A DNA stretch of 64,000 nucleotides from Virgibacillus aidingensis (GCF_010994035.1 NZ_WIXN01000002.1:124001-188000), one strand, 5' to 3'; shown: positions 53,548 through 62,912, counted from the stretch's first letter. A program made the numbers and translations. The notes: generated by a model from the letters alone, not told the origin.

Positions 53548-55452
53548 ATGTTTATACGATGGATAAATAAGTATAAAAAACAGATTACGTTTTTTGCCGG
53601 TGCATTATTAATCCTGGCGCTGATCGCCAATTACACAGGCTACTATGAAGCACGGCAGTTCATTTTAATTCTTGCCACGATTATCGCTGGGGTGCCGATT
53701 TTCATAAAGGCTTATCAATCCGCCCGGATGAAAGCATTCAGTATTGAACTCTTAGTAACGATCGCCGTGATCGGCGCGCTCTATATCGGGGAATACGTTG
53801 AATCCTCCGTGGTTACGTTCCTATTTCTATTCGGGGATTACCTGGAAGCACGTACACTGCAAAAAACACGTTCTTCTTTAAAAGAATTAGTTGACATGGC
53901 GCCACAGGAAGCAACCGTGATTCGTGATCATGGAGAAACAGAAACAATTCCGGTGGAAGATGTTGCAGAAGGTGACCGCATCATCATCCGCTCCGGCGGA
54001 AAAGTTCCGGTGGACGGCAGTGTTATCTCAGGCCACGCTTCCATCAATGAGGCTGCCGTTACCGGAGAATCTGTTCCGGTTTCAAAAAACCTGAATGATA
54101 AATTATTCAGCGGAACGATTGTTGATAATGGATATATTGAAATGGTTGCGGAAAAAGTAGGTGATGATACAACATTCGCGAAAATCATTGAGCTAGTTGA
54201 AGAAGCACAGGAATCCAAGTCAAAAACGCAAAAATTCCTGGACCGATTTGCGAACTATTACACACCAGCAGTAGTTATTTTATCCGTTCTCGTTTACTTC
54301 ATTACAAATAACCTGCACTTAGCAATTACGTTCTTAGTTGTCGCTTGTCCGGGTGCCCTCGTCATCGGTGCTCCGGTATCCAACGTAGCCGGTATCGGCA
54401 ATGGCGCGAAACAGGGCGTGCTTGTCAAAGGCGGGGAAGTTATGGATAACTTCTCTAAAGTGGACACATTGGTTTTTGATAAAACCGGGACACTCACTAA
54501 AGGTAAACCGGAAGTGACTGACATTAAAACATTTAATAACTATGATGAAGCAGCTGTACTGAAATTGGTTGCTGAAGCGGAAACGATTTCCGAACACCAC
54601 CTCGGTCAAACCATTGTGAAAGAAGCGGTGTCACGCAATCTTAAATTAGATCGCGAACCTGAAAACAGTGAAGTCATTAAAGGAAACGGGATAAAAGCCG
54701 CCCTTGACGGTCATGTATTAGCCATCGGCAACAGTAAATTGATGAAAGCAGAAGACATTTCCATTCCGGAAGATGTTGCCGCCTATCAGGAAAATCGTGA
54801 AAAAGCGGGCAATACAGCCATTTACGCAGCAATTGACGGAAAAATCGCCGGTATTTTCTCCATCGCAGACCAAATCAGGGAAGATGCAGCAAGCTCCCTG
54901 GCAGAGATGAGAAAAAACGGCATCAAAAAAATTGTGATGCTCACCGGAGACAACAGACACACTGCAAACCTTGTCGCAGAACAGCTTGGCATCGATAAAG
55001 TTCATGCTGAACTTTTGCCGGAAGATAAAGTCACCCATGTAAAACGTCTGAAAGAAGAAGGGTATACAGTTGCCATGGCGGGAGACGGCATCAACGACGC
55101 ACCAGCTATCGCCACAGCTGACATTGGCCTTGCCATGGGGGAAGGCGGAACGGATGTCTCTATGGAAACAGCGGATGTTGTCCTGATGGCAGATAAACTG
55201 TCCCAGTTCTCTCATGCATACTCTTTATCCAAAGCCACCATCCGCAATATGAGACAAAACACATTTATAGCAGTCGGCATTGTATTCGTTTTGTTGGCGG
55301 GAGTGCTTGGCGGAGTCGTTAACCTGGCATCCGGCATGCTTATTCACGAAGCAAGTGTCCTAGCTGTAATTCTGAACGCCATGAGACTCATCCGATTCAA
55401 CCGCAAAAATGGCAAAGTACAGGAAAAAGATTTGGAAGTAAAACCGGCATAA
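53548..55452 (+). CDS. P1B-type heavy-metal-translocating ATPase with CPG motif
   Basis: A 634-residue membrane pump lacking the usual N-terminal metal-binding (HMA) domain. Actuator motif TGES (172-175), membrane metal-site motif CPG (267-269, in VVACPGALVIG), phosphorylation site DKTGT (311-315), the HH of the P1B nucleotide domain (SEHHLG) and the hinge GDGIND are all visible. Copper and zinc/cadmium pumps normally have CPC; cobalt/iron types have SPC. The CPG variant is known in Gram-positive anaerobes and its metal is not certain. AAGGAGAG precedes the ATG. A free HMA protein with the same regulatory site is encoded next. Confidence 0.9.
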   Translation: MFIRWINKYKKQITFFAGALLILALIANYTGYYEARQFILILATIIAGVPIFIKAYQSARMKAFSIELLVTIAVIGALYIGEYVESSVVTFLFLFGDYLEARTLQKTRSSLKELVDMAPQEATVIRDHGETETIPVEDVAEGDRIIIRSGGKVPVDGSVISGHASINEAAVTGESVPVSKNLNDKLFSGTIVDNGYIEMVAEKVGDDTTFAKIIELVEEAQESKSKTQKFLDRFANYYTPAVVILSVLVYFITNNLHLAITFLVVACPGALVIGAPVSNVAGIGNGAKQGVLVKGGEVMDNFSKVDTLVFDKTGTLTKGKPEVTDIKTFNNYDEAAVLKLVAEAETISEHHLGQTIVKEAVSRNLKLDREPENSEVIKGNGIKAALDGHVLAIGNSKLMKAEDISIPEDVAAYQENREKAGNTAIYAAIDGKIAGIFSIADQIREDAASSLAEMRKNGIKKIVMLTGDNRHTANLVAEQLGIDKVHAELLPEDKVTHVKRLKEEGYTVAMAGDGINDAPAIATADIGLAMGEGGTDVSMETADVVLMADKLSQFSHAYSLSKATIRNMRQNTFIAVGIVFVLLAGVLGGVVNLASGMLIHEASVLAVILNAMRLIRFNRKNGKVQEKDLEVKPA

Positions 55453-55530
55453 AAATAAAAGCAGCTGCATACGGGTCCCTAGTCTCCAAGGCCGCGCCAT
55501 CCAAAAAATTATATAGAAACTTTATAAATT

Positions 55531-55544
55531 TTGACTCAGGTCAA
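55531..55544 (+). promoter_or_regulatory. CRP/FNR-type operator before the HMA gene
   Basis: TTGACTCAGGTCAA, a perfect TTGAC-N4-GTCAA palindrome; TATAAT starts 23 bases after it (55567-55572), identical spacing to the site before the ATPase gene. Confidence 0.72.
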
Positions 55545-55566
55545 GGATTGAAACTCAATCGTATTT

Positions 55567-55572
55567 TATAAT
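55567..55572 (+). promoter_or_regulatory. -10 box of the HMA gene promoter
   Basis: A perfect TATAAT about 34 bases before the ATG, again without a clear -35 hexamer. Confidence 0.65.
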
Positions 55573-55605
55573 AAAGATAGAAGATAAATAAAGGAGAGAT
55601 TCATA

Positions 55606-55815
55606 ATGAGAACAGTAAAAATACAATTAGAACCATTAACTTGCCCGTCATGTATTAAAAAAATCGAAACAAAACTGGGAAAAATGAAGGGCGTTGACGA
55701 AGCGAAGGTCATGTTTAATTCCAGCAAAGTAAAAGCAACTTTTGATGAGGATAAAGTAAGCAAGGATGAAATTGAAGAAACAATTGAAAAGCTCGGTTAT
55801 CCAATCGTTGCCTAG
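55606..55815 (+). CDS. Free-standing heavy-metal-associated (HMA) domain protein, CopZ-like
   Basis: A 69-residue metallochaperone-like ferredoxin fold with the metal-binding motif TCPSCIKKIE (Cys13 and Cys16). It has the usual closing KLGYPIV. It probably delivers metal to the preceding P1B ATPase, which lacks its own HMA domain. GGAGAG precedes the ATG. It has its own promoter and CRP/FNR-type site, so it is co-regulated with rather than only cotranscribed with the pump. A strong terminator follows. Confidence 0.9.
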   Translation: MRTVKIQLEPLTCPSCIKKIETKLGKMKGVDEAKVMFNSSKVKATFDEDKVSKDEIEETIEKLGYPIVA

Positions 55816-55854
55816 CACCAGGGAAGCATAATACGACAAACAGCAATAAAAACT

Positions 55855-55912
55855 CCAAACCACCTTTTCGCACTGGTTCATTAATCCCAAAACCAACGAA
55901 AGGGTGGTTTGG
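55855..55912 (+). terminator. Terminator of the HMA gene
   Basis: CCAAACCACCTTTTCG (55855-55870) and CGAAAGGGTGGTTTGG (55897-55912) form a long stem followed by seven T residues. Confidence 0.88.
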
Positions 55913-55919
55913 TTTTTTT

Positions 55920-56199
55920 ACCTTTATAATGCACTTTTTATTTTTACTTATTAAGCAGAAGTTTCATCTGGATGCCAGGACAGGATTGTACTAATTTACT
56001 TAAAGTTTGAACCCAGTGTACATTCTCGAAATTATATTTTTTGAACGGCTGGATTATATTATACTCCGGGTTTTTTCAATAAGCTTTTTTTTCCTCACCA
56101 CTTCGGCTCCCCTTATTTTGAACGAAAGGCTGTATCTGTCCCTTATAAACTTTCTGATGGCTATCACATTAGCAATGTTGTATTTTCAATGTCTTATTT
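55920..56199. other. Intergenic, nothing recognised
   Basis: AT-rich, no supported feature. A plus-strand frame at 56007-56255 has no ribosome site and runs into the end of the GH3 gene, so it is not called. Confidence 0.4.
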
Positions 56200-58218
56200 C
56201 TAATTCTGCTGCCATTTTCCGATCAAATCATCTGCATGAGTTTGAAGGCTATTAAAGGCTTCTAAAGATATCAGGTTATGATCCAGCTGGTGATTCAGCA
56301 AAATCTTAAACCCTTCCATATGCCGAACAACTTTATCTCCATTTTCCTGATTTTCGTACTGACCGACAGCAATTAAATGAAGCTCTAGAGCACGAACAGC
56401 TTCATCACTTGTAAATTCTCCATCTTCTGCGTATTGTTTAAGAATGTTCTGGATTTCCATAGCGCTGTTTGATGAATATTTTAATCCATGTCCAAAAGGA
56501 TATTGGCCTTCTATCGTAATCGGCAGTTTTCCTCCGGGTTCCTCACCAAACACTACATCCACAGCTGCATTAATGGAAGTCGGATTAGCGAGCTGCCAAT
56601 TGTCAAGCGCATAGGATGCCATATATGCATCGACTTCCGGATAACTTTGCAAATCATAAGGAAGTCCCACTGATACAGCTGCGGCCGGTTTTCCTGTTTC
56701 CTTTAATGCCTCTACCAGATTTCTTTGCCCTTCCGGCAGCTCGGCGATTGCAAACGTTGCAACGAGAATACGATCTGCTTCCTCTGCCTGCGCCATAGCT
56801 TCTTCTATTTCCTCACTGGAAGGATCGTGACTACTAGCTTGCCAAGAGACGACATTTCCACTGCTTCTTTGTTCTACACGATCTGCAATGGCATTTACTT
56901 CTGTGACACCTGCCACAAAGGTGGTCTCTTCACTATCTTCATCAAAAGGTAAAATTCCTTCATTTTTGACTAATGTGATAGAGTCGCGTGCTATTTCATC
57001 AGCTGTATTTCTATGTTCCTGGTTGCCGACAACTTCTTCTGCATCGGAAGGATCAACAAATCGCTGTTCAAAGAGATCATATTCCAATTTTTTCATCAGA
57101 ATCCGCTCTAGAGATTCCTGGACCCGTTCCTCTGTCAATTCACCTGATTGATAAGCATCATAAAGTGCTTCAAGAGTTTCCACCTGGGCTGCTTGACTGC
57201 CTACTGCCATAACAATGTCTGCACCTGCCTGTATGGCCATTACTGCGGCTTCTCCGGCTCCCCAATTGTCTGTGATCGCCCGCATTTCCATGGCATCTGT
57301 GACAATTAAACCATCAAAGCCCATTTCTTCACGCAGAAGTCCTGTTAATACATCTTTTGATAAAGTAGCTGGAAGTTCAGGGTCAATTGCTTCAATAATG
57401 ATATGAGATGTCATGATCGAATCAATCCCTGCATCAATCGCTTCCTGAAAAGGCGGTAAATGTACTTCATCAAGTATTTCCCGGTCATATGTTACGATTG
57501 GTAAACCATAATGAGAGTCGGTCTCGGTATCACCATGACCCGGAAAGTGCTTCGCTGTAGCAATTACGTCTTCTTCTTGATACCTGGCCACTTGAGTTAC
57601 TGTCATTTCGGAAACCAATTCTGTGTTCTCACTAAAGGAGCGAACACCAATTACAGGATTTAATGGGTTATTATTGACATCTGCCACAGGAGAATATGAC
57701 CAGTTAAAACCTAATGCCTTGACCTCTTTTGCTGCGATTTTTGCGTATTCATCTGCAGCTGTTAAACTATGCGTCGCGCCTACTCCCATTTGCCGGGGAA
57801 GTGTAGTTGCATCATCAGGAACCCGCTGGGCAGCCCCGTTTTCCAGGTCCGCCGATGTGAATAAAGGAATATTCATTCGAGTATCCGCAGCATATTCCTG
57901 CACCTTATTATTGTATTCAGCCTGTGATACTGCATCTCTTTTCCCGTACACAATAACAGATCCGACATAGTACTCCTGAATCATCTGCCTCATAAATTCA
58001 TTCGGCATCCCATTATCTGCATGGTCATTCGCAGCCATAACTAACTGTCCTATCTTCTCCCTGTCGTTCATATTATCAATAATCTGTTCAGCCGCCTCTC
58101 TTTTTTCATTTTCGGATGCCGGATGGAAATCAATTTCTTTCTTTTGAGCGTGTAAGTGCGGGATTCCCATACTTGCCATCAGCAATAGGATCATGATAAA
58201 AGAAAACAATTTTTTCAT
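56200..58218 (-). CDS. Secreted GH3 beta-N-acetylhexosaminidase (NagZ-like) with C-terminal FIMAH-type tail
   Basis: A 672-residue exported glycosidase. It has a signal peptide (1-24, ending LHA), a GH3 catalytic barrel with KHFPGHGDTETDSHYG (His/Asp acid-base loop of N-acetylglucosaminidases) and the nucleophile aspartate in VTDAMEM, a GH3 C-terminal domain (about 390-580), and the final 85 residues of the FIMAH-type tail. It would remove N-acetylglucosamine from peptidoglycan fragments or chitin-like oligomers outside the cell. AGGAGGAG precedes the ATG. It lies 91 bases after the GH84 gene on the same strand, probably in one operon. Confidence 0.92.
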   Translation of the reverse strand: MKKLFSFIMILLLMASMGIPHLHAQKKEIDFHPASENEKREAAEQIIDNMNDREKIGQLVMAANDHADNGMPNEFMRQMIQEYYVGSVIVYGKRDAVSQAEYNNKVQEYAADTRMNIPLFTSADLENGAAQRVPDDATTLPRQMGVGATHSLTAADEYAKIAAKEVKALGFNWSYSPVADVNNNPLNPVIGVRSFSENTELVSEMTVTQVARYQEEDVIATAKHFPGHGDTETDSHYGLPIVTYDREILDEVHLPPFQEAIDAGIDSIMTSHIIIEAIDPELPATLSKDVLTGLLREEMGFDGLIVTDAMEMRAITDNWGAGEAAVMAIQAGADIVMAVGSQAAQVETLEALYDAYQSGELTEERVQESLERILMKKLEYDLFEQRFVDPSDAEEVVGNQEHRNTADEIARDSITLVKNEGILPFDEDSEETTFVAGVTEVNAIADRVEQRSSGNVVSWQASSHDPSSEEIEEAMAQAEEADRILVATFAIAELPEGQRNLVEALKETGKPAAAVSVGLPYDLQSYPEVDAYMASYALDNWQLANPTSINAAVDVVFGEEPGGKLPITIEGQYPFGHGLKYSSNSAMEIQNILKQYAEDGEFTSDEAVRALELHLIAVGQYENQENGDKVVRHMEGFKILLNHQLDHNLISLEAFNSLQTHADDLIGKWQQN

Positions 58219-58270
58219 GTATATCTCCTCCTATATCATATTCGCTCTGTTTTAAATTCAGGCGTATTCC

Positions 58271-58300
58271 GCCTATGGCAGGATATAACCCGCCATAGGC
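58271..58300. repeat. Hairpin between the GH84 and GH3 genes
   Basis: GCCTATGGC and GCCATAGGC arms (9 bp, extendable inward) without a T-run. It may modulate expression or protect mRNA between the two cistrons rather than end transcription. Confidence 0.6.
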
Positions 58301-58309
58301 AGATGTTAT

Positions 58310-60775
58310 CTACCTTTCATTGTACTCGGATATCAAGGCATCTGTTTGCATAACGAGACTGTCATATACTTCTTCAGTAATTAACTCATTATCTGACTGG
58401 TAAGCAAGCAGGTGTTTAAAACCTCCCAAATGCTGGATGACTTTGTCTATTTCTTCTTGGTCTTCGTATTGGCTGACTGAAGTCAAATGGGTTTGCAGAT
58501 GTCGCACAGCCTGAGCATCAGCAAATTCCCCTTTTTCATCATAGTGTTCAATAAGCGCTTTTATATCGTCAGCATTTTCTGGTTGAGTTATATAGTCTCC
58601 AGTAATAAATACATACCCGTACTGTATACTGACTTCTTCACCAATCAATGCATTTTCCAGAAGCCAATCACTGCCATGAATGCTTAGCACATAACCGTTA
58701 TCAGGAATTTGTGAATTGTTCCCCCCTTTGCTTACTATAATTCCATCTTCTACAATTACTTCATAACCGTATTCATTCGTTCCAGTGGTATCCCCATGCT
58801 CCGGCGTGTATTGGACAAGGTATCCTGCGCCGCGGACGGTATTAACTCCATCCAACTTTCTTACATAAACATACTCTCCATAAACCGCCTGTGTCAGGAA
58901 AGGATCGATTACAGATTCTCCCATTTTTTCAGAGATTTCATCGAGTTGACTTATCTGGGCGATAAGTTTTTCCCTGTACTGCTCTTCCTTTTCTGTTTGA
59001 CCTGCTTTACTTGCCATCAACAGATCGACAGCTGTAACACCTGCTTTCCCATATAAGGAAAGTTTGTTTAAATAGGGGTCAGCCTCATCTAAGAATTTTT
59101 TATTATCCAAGTTTTCCTGCAGGTTCTCTACTGCAATTTGCAGATTTTCAAATTCATTTTTCAGATTTTCATCTTCCCGGGATACATTATTAAACTCTAA
59201 TGCCTGCCAAAAATCTTCAATTAACGGTTTTATGGTTAATGATTCATGTTCGTTCAGTTGTGTAGAATAAGAGTTTTCTGCGAAGGTTCTTAAGGAATCT
59301 GCTTCGTCACCGCCAAAAGACTCAATACTCCGATCCCATGACTCTTCAGGATCATAGCTATATGGATTCCATGCATAATCAGCAATCGTAAATAATGGAA
59401 TTTTAGAAGCTTCTGCCTCATTCATCGGATTTGAGGTTAGGCCAATCACCCCGTTATCAATCAAATCAGCGTCCCGTTGCACCAGCGGCCCAAGAAATAG
59501 GCGATTTCTATCAATGTCATTTACAGGGAAGTTATCCCATAGTAATAAATCATGCTGTTGAAAAGATTCCGATGCTTTTTTGGCCTGTTCTGAGGTGATT
59601 TCCTCGGGAACAACATCCGGGCCAGTCCACATAACGATGACTTCATCGTCTAATAATTCAGCGAAACGCTTTCGGTATTCGCTTTCATTTACTCCGGCAT
59701 AATCTGTTGGCACTGTAATCAATCGTTCTGCATCTTCTTTTCCTTCCAGAAACTCATTATGAAAACGGTTTAAAAAATAGGCGTGAGCGGCAGCCACAGG
59801 ATTAGGGTCATCCTCAAACCTGTCTTCATCCTGTTCACAATGGAGTTCATAGGGAATATCGTCAAGAAACACCGCATACGAACGCACGCCTAAATCCCAC
59901 ATTTCATCCATTTTCTCCATTAATAACTCGAAATCATTATCATTTGTATAACAAATGGTATTTCCAGGCGAGAGAGAGAATGTGAAATCGACATGGTTAT
60001 CCTCAGATTTATCAATCAGCTCCTTGAGTTCATTTAATGCTTCTTCCGGATAAGGTTCACGCCATTGGTCGCGATGATAGGGATCATCTTTAGGTGCATA
60101 AATGTAAGTATTCATTTTATTATCACCGTAAAATTCTATCTGATTTAGCCGGTCTTCATGTGTCCACGGCGGACCGTAAAATCCTTCAATAGATCCGCGC
60201 AGCGGCATATCCGGCCAGTCGCGAATTTCAACGGATGGAATCCAGCTGCTGCCCTGTTTTTCTTGAATCAGATTGGCAAACGTCTGAGCCGCATAATAGG
60301 TACCCCTCCTGTCCTTACCAGCAAGGACGATCTGTTTTTCTTCATTTTCTTTGGCGGCCAGAACATATCCTTCTTCTTTCAAATCCTCTGTTCCTTCTAT
60401 TCCAAGCTGCTGCAAAACTGGGAGTGCGTCTTTGTTTTCTGAAGGGCCGCCAATCCAAATGGTCACCGGAGTATCAGGTGCTGGCTCTCCTGCACTCTCC
60501 CGAACAATACGATCTACCCCAGTACTTGTTAAAGCTTGTTCCACTTCACGGACTGCAGCTTCATCCGTATTTTCACCCAGCACAATCCCAACCTCATCAG
60601 ATAAAGAGAATCCTTCTCCAAATACATCAAGATTCTGTGGCGTCGGATTGATATTGAGATTGTTTTCCTGCGAAAATGCAGCACTCACACCTGCCGGGGT
60701 TAAAAAAAAGATTAAAAGAACGAACAAAGATTTCTTTAGGTTTTCCTTATATTTTACTCTATCTATAGTCAACAA
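58310..60775 (-). CDS. Secreted GH84 beta-N-acetylglucosaminidase (hyaluronidase-like) with C-terminal FIMAH-type tail
   Basis: An 821-residue exported enzyme. It starts with TTG after GGAGG; the signal segment ends around residue 35. An N-terminal GH20b-like domain (about 40-180; NINPTPQNLDVFGEGFSLSD) is followed by the GH84 catalytic barrel (185-470) with GSIEGFYGPPWTHEDR and the catalytic Asp pair in AVFLDDIPYE. A helical region (480-640), a small beta domain and the FIMAH-type tail (last 85 residues) follow. GH84 enzymes hydrolyse terminal beta-N-acetylglucosamine by substrate-assisted catalysis. It is the first gene of a two-gene N-acetylhexosaminidase operon. Confidence 0.92.
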   Translation of the reverse strand: MLTIDRVKYKENLKKSLFVLLIFFLTPAGVSAAFSQENNLNINPTPQNLDVFGEGFSLSDEVGIVLGENTDEAAVREVEQALTSTGVDRIVRESAGEPAPDTPVTIWIGGPSENKDALPVLQQLGIEGTEDLKEEGYVLAAKENEEKQIVLAGKDRRGTYYAAQTFANLIQEKQGSSWIPSVEIRDWPDMPLRGSIEGFYGPPWTHEDRLNQIEFYGDNKMNTYIYAPKDDPYHRDQWREPYPEEALNELKELIDKSEDNHVDFTFSLSPGNTICYTNDNDFELLMEKMDEMWDLGVRSYAVFLDDIPYELHCEQDEDRFEDDPNPVAAAHAYFLNRFHNEFLEGKEDAERLITVPTDYAGVNESEYRKRFAELLDDEVIVMWTGPDVVPEEITSEQAKKASESFQQHDLLLWDNFPVNDIDRNRLFLGPLVQRDADLIDNGVIGLTSNPMNEAEASKIPLFTIADYAWNPYSYDPEESWDRSIESFGGDEADSLRTFAENSYSTQLNEHESLTIKPLIEDFWQALEFNNVSREDENLKNEFENLQIAVENLQENLDNKKFLDEADPYLNKLSLYGKAGVTAVDLLMASKAGQTEKEEQYREKLIAQISQLDEISEKMGESVIDPFLTQAVYGEYVYVRKLDGVNTVRGAGYLVQYTPEHGDTTGTNEYGYEVIVEDGIIVSKGGNNSQIPDNGYVLSIHGSDWLLENALIGEEVSIQYGYVFITGDYITQPENADDIKALIEHYDEKGEFADAQAVRHLQTHLTSVSQYEDQEEIDKVIQHLGGFKHLLAYQSDNELITEEVYDSLVMQTDALISEYNER

Positions 60776-61341
60776 AAGTTATCCTCCTTCAGTAATATTG
60801 CACACTCTTCAAGCTCATCCAGGTTTAATCCGTATGGGAAGTGACGAAGACCTGCCCTGTCTATTTAGGAATCCTGCTGCAACACTTCATTATTAGGATC
60901 TTATAGCGTTACACTCATGCTTTAGCAGAATATGAAGGCTTTATTTCACCCTTCAACCTCCTCATCGTAATCGCTTCCCAAAATTGAATGACCGTTTTCT
61001 TGTACTTTGCCTGCTTTGTGCTCTGCTTTGTCATTATTTCCATTCAAAATATGCAGAACAAAATACCTGCTACAGAGAACTTATAACCAAACTCACCACC
61101 TTTCATTTGCAGCACATGAGCCGACAAAAAAGCATGGGGGTATGAAAAGGAACCGAAGAACCTTTTATTTACCACCATGCCTGGTCGAATCAGTAACATG
61201 TGATCCATTTGAAATTACCTCAATCTTAACAATTCAAATTTTTAAGGTCAATGTGTATTTTTGCTCATTTTTAAATTTTCCGGTTAATTTATGTAAAATT
61301 ACGGATTCTTATTGCAGATGATTTACTATCGGAACTCATTC
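60776..61341. other. Intergenic region upstream of the GH84 operon
   Basis: No gene recognised. It should hold the GH84 promoter; AT-rich candidates exist but none is convincing. Confidence 0.4.
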
Positions 61342-61465
61342 AGAATGAAGATTGAAACGAAATCGAATAAAATGTCAGGTGTAGAGGAAGCGGATGTGAT
61401 GTTTATTTTCAGCAAAGTAAAAACAACATTTTGACGAAAATCAGGTAAGTTTGGATGAACCTAAA
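61342..61465 (+). pseudogene. Degenerate copy of the HMA metal-binding gene
   Basis: Translation gives MKIETKSNKMSGVEEADVMF then FSKVKTTF, and after one extra T, DENQVSLDEP. This aligns with KIETKLGKMKGVDEAKVMF, SSKVKATF and DEDKVSKDEI of the intact HMA gene at 55606. The metal-binding CxxC start is lost and the frame is shifted, so it is a relic. Both copies are in the same orientation and flank the GH84-GH3 pair. Confidence 0.75.
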
Positions 61466-61498
61466 ATACCAGTACTTTCAACCCCCTTCTTCATATGG

Positions 61499-61534
61499 AA
61501 AAAAGAGGCTGTTTCTGCTTGCAGCCTCTTTTTT
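61499..61534. terminator. Bidirectional terminator
   Basis: AAAAAAGAGGCTG and CAGCCTCTTTTTT with a ten-base loop. It separates the HMA relic from the next gene and could serve either strand. Confidence 0.88.
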
Positions 61535-61687
61535 CTGTGGCATCGGTTATCGCTATAGGATAGTCAGCAATATCCTTACCTGTTCGGCCGGGGAATGATC
61601 AAGCATCCTGATGGACCAGCGCTAAATACGCTAATATTAATACAGTTCAGTCCTTTTCCCCATTACTTGTCATTTCTGTCCATTTAC

Positions 61688-62611
61688 TTACCGATTCACA
61701 GATGCAGCCATTCGTACGTACGTATGCCGTTTCCCGCGAATGGCTATGGAGTAGTCCATAATGTTCTCCGGCACGGCAATGCCATGTTCTCCGGCGTCAC
61801 CGATATGATGAATATCCGCTCCTGCCATTTTATTCATTAAGGCCATTTGCTGAACCGTTTCTTTTGCTGCGCCTTCCTGGCTTGTACCAATCGCCGTTAG
61901 AGCCAGGGCACCTTGTTCATGGGCCATCTGCACCAGCTGTTCTACCTTTTCCAGCGTCGTACCCGGAACAGTGCCCGCACCCGGGAGCAGCACCACATCA
62001 GCACCTGCCTGAACAAGATCCGTCGCCACTTCTGCATTAACCAGACCACTTCCTGCCTCATTCTTCACTCCTGCCCCATGCATTTTCCCGGCAATGATGA
62101 GGATGTCGTCCTGAAAAATTTCTTTCGTCAGCTTGACTGATTCTATAATAGCTGAATTGGTGACACCTGTTTTCGGATTACCGGTCAGGCAGATGAAATC
62201 TGCGCCGAGTTGTTTTGCTTTTTCCAGTGATTCACGGTTTGCGGTACGTCCTTTTGGGATTTCCTCCAGCACCTCTGCATTGTCTGCTTCCGGATCAACC
62301 GGCTCCAGATTGATACCGACAGGGCGGCCAACCAGTTTTTTCAGGTTCTTGATAACATGCTGCGGATGATCTGAAGGTATTCCTTCAATCTTCGGGTCAT
62401 CCACATTAAATACATTTAATAAAATCATATCAGCTCCAAATGCAGCCGCAAATTCCGCATTCGACAACTCCGGAAAATATGGTCTTGTAGAACAAATTAC
62501 CTCAGACAGCATAACCCTTCCTTCCGAAGCCTCAATTGCTTGTCTCAACTGCGTCCCATTCATATTTGCAAAATCAGACGCCGTACAATTCAATAACCGT
62601 TTCATTTTCAT
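61688..62611 (-). CDS. TIM-barrel-like protein of unknown function (DUF7916-like)
   Basis: A 307-residue soluble protein with alternating strand-helix pattern: VMLSEVICSTRPYFPELSNAE, FGADMILLNVFNVDDPKIEG, RPVGINLEPVDP, LGADFICLTGNPKTGVTN, VQAGADVVLLPGAGTVPGTT and ADIHHIGDAG. It looks like a phosphate-binding (beta/alpha)8 barrel. I recall related proteins being loosely labelled haloacid-dehalogenase-like or PEP-mutase-like, but no catalytic signature of those is present. GAAAGG precedes the ATG. It appears monocistronic. Confidence 0.65.
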   Translation of the reverse strand: MKMKRLLNCTASDFANMNGTQLRQAIEASEGRVMLSEVICSTRPYFPELSNAEFAAAFGADMILLNVFNVDDPKIEGIPSDHPQHVIKNLKKLVGRPVGINLEPVDPEADNAEVLEEIPKGRTANRESLEKAKQLGADFICLTGNPKTGVTNSAIIESVKLTKEIFQDDILIIAGKMHGAGVKNEAGSGLVNAEVATDLVQAGADVVLLPGAGTVPGTTLEKVEQLVQMAHEQGALALTAIGTSQEGAAKETVQQMALMNKMAGADIHHIGDAGEHGIAVPENIMDYSIAIRGKRHTYVRMAASVNR

Positions 62612-62912
62612 ATCAACCTTTCAGCAAGACGATAATTTCCTTCTTCACATTATTCCCCAACAGTGGTACCTGATACCATTTTACCTTCTTGGCAGGTATG
62701 GAGATGGGATGGGGCTTTTTCGCATCATTAAATTCTTGCTTACCGATCACTTTTTATTGGCTGCCGCTGTAAATGGTCAGGAATACTTATCATTGAATCA
62801 GCAAAACCTCTGTTGTAATCGCGGCAATTTTTTTCTGATATGTTTTGATTTTATCAGGTGCTGGCACCTGGTTGTAACCAGTCTCGGATATCTCAAAAAG
62901 CGATTCTTCGTT
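62612..62912. other. Intergenic region before the repeat array
   Basis: No gene recognised. It contains a short GGTACCTGATACC inverted repeat near 62664-62676 and a CAGGTGCTGGCACCTG palindrome at 62855-62870 just before the tandem array. Confidence 0.45.

Noticed and set aside
56007-56255. Hydrophobic plus-strand gene after the HMA gene
   Set aside because: TTG start without ribosome site; the 3' end overlaps the GH3 coding region antisense.
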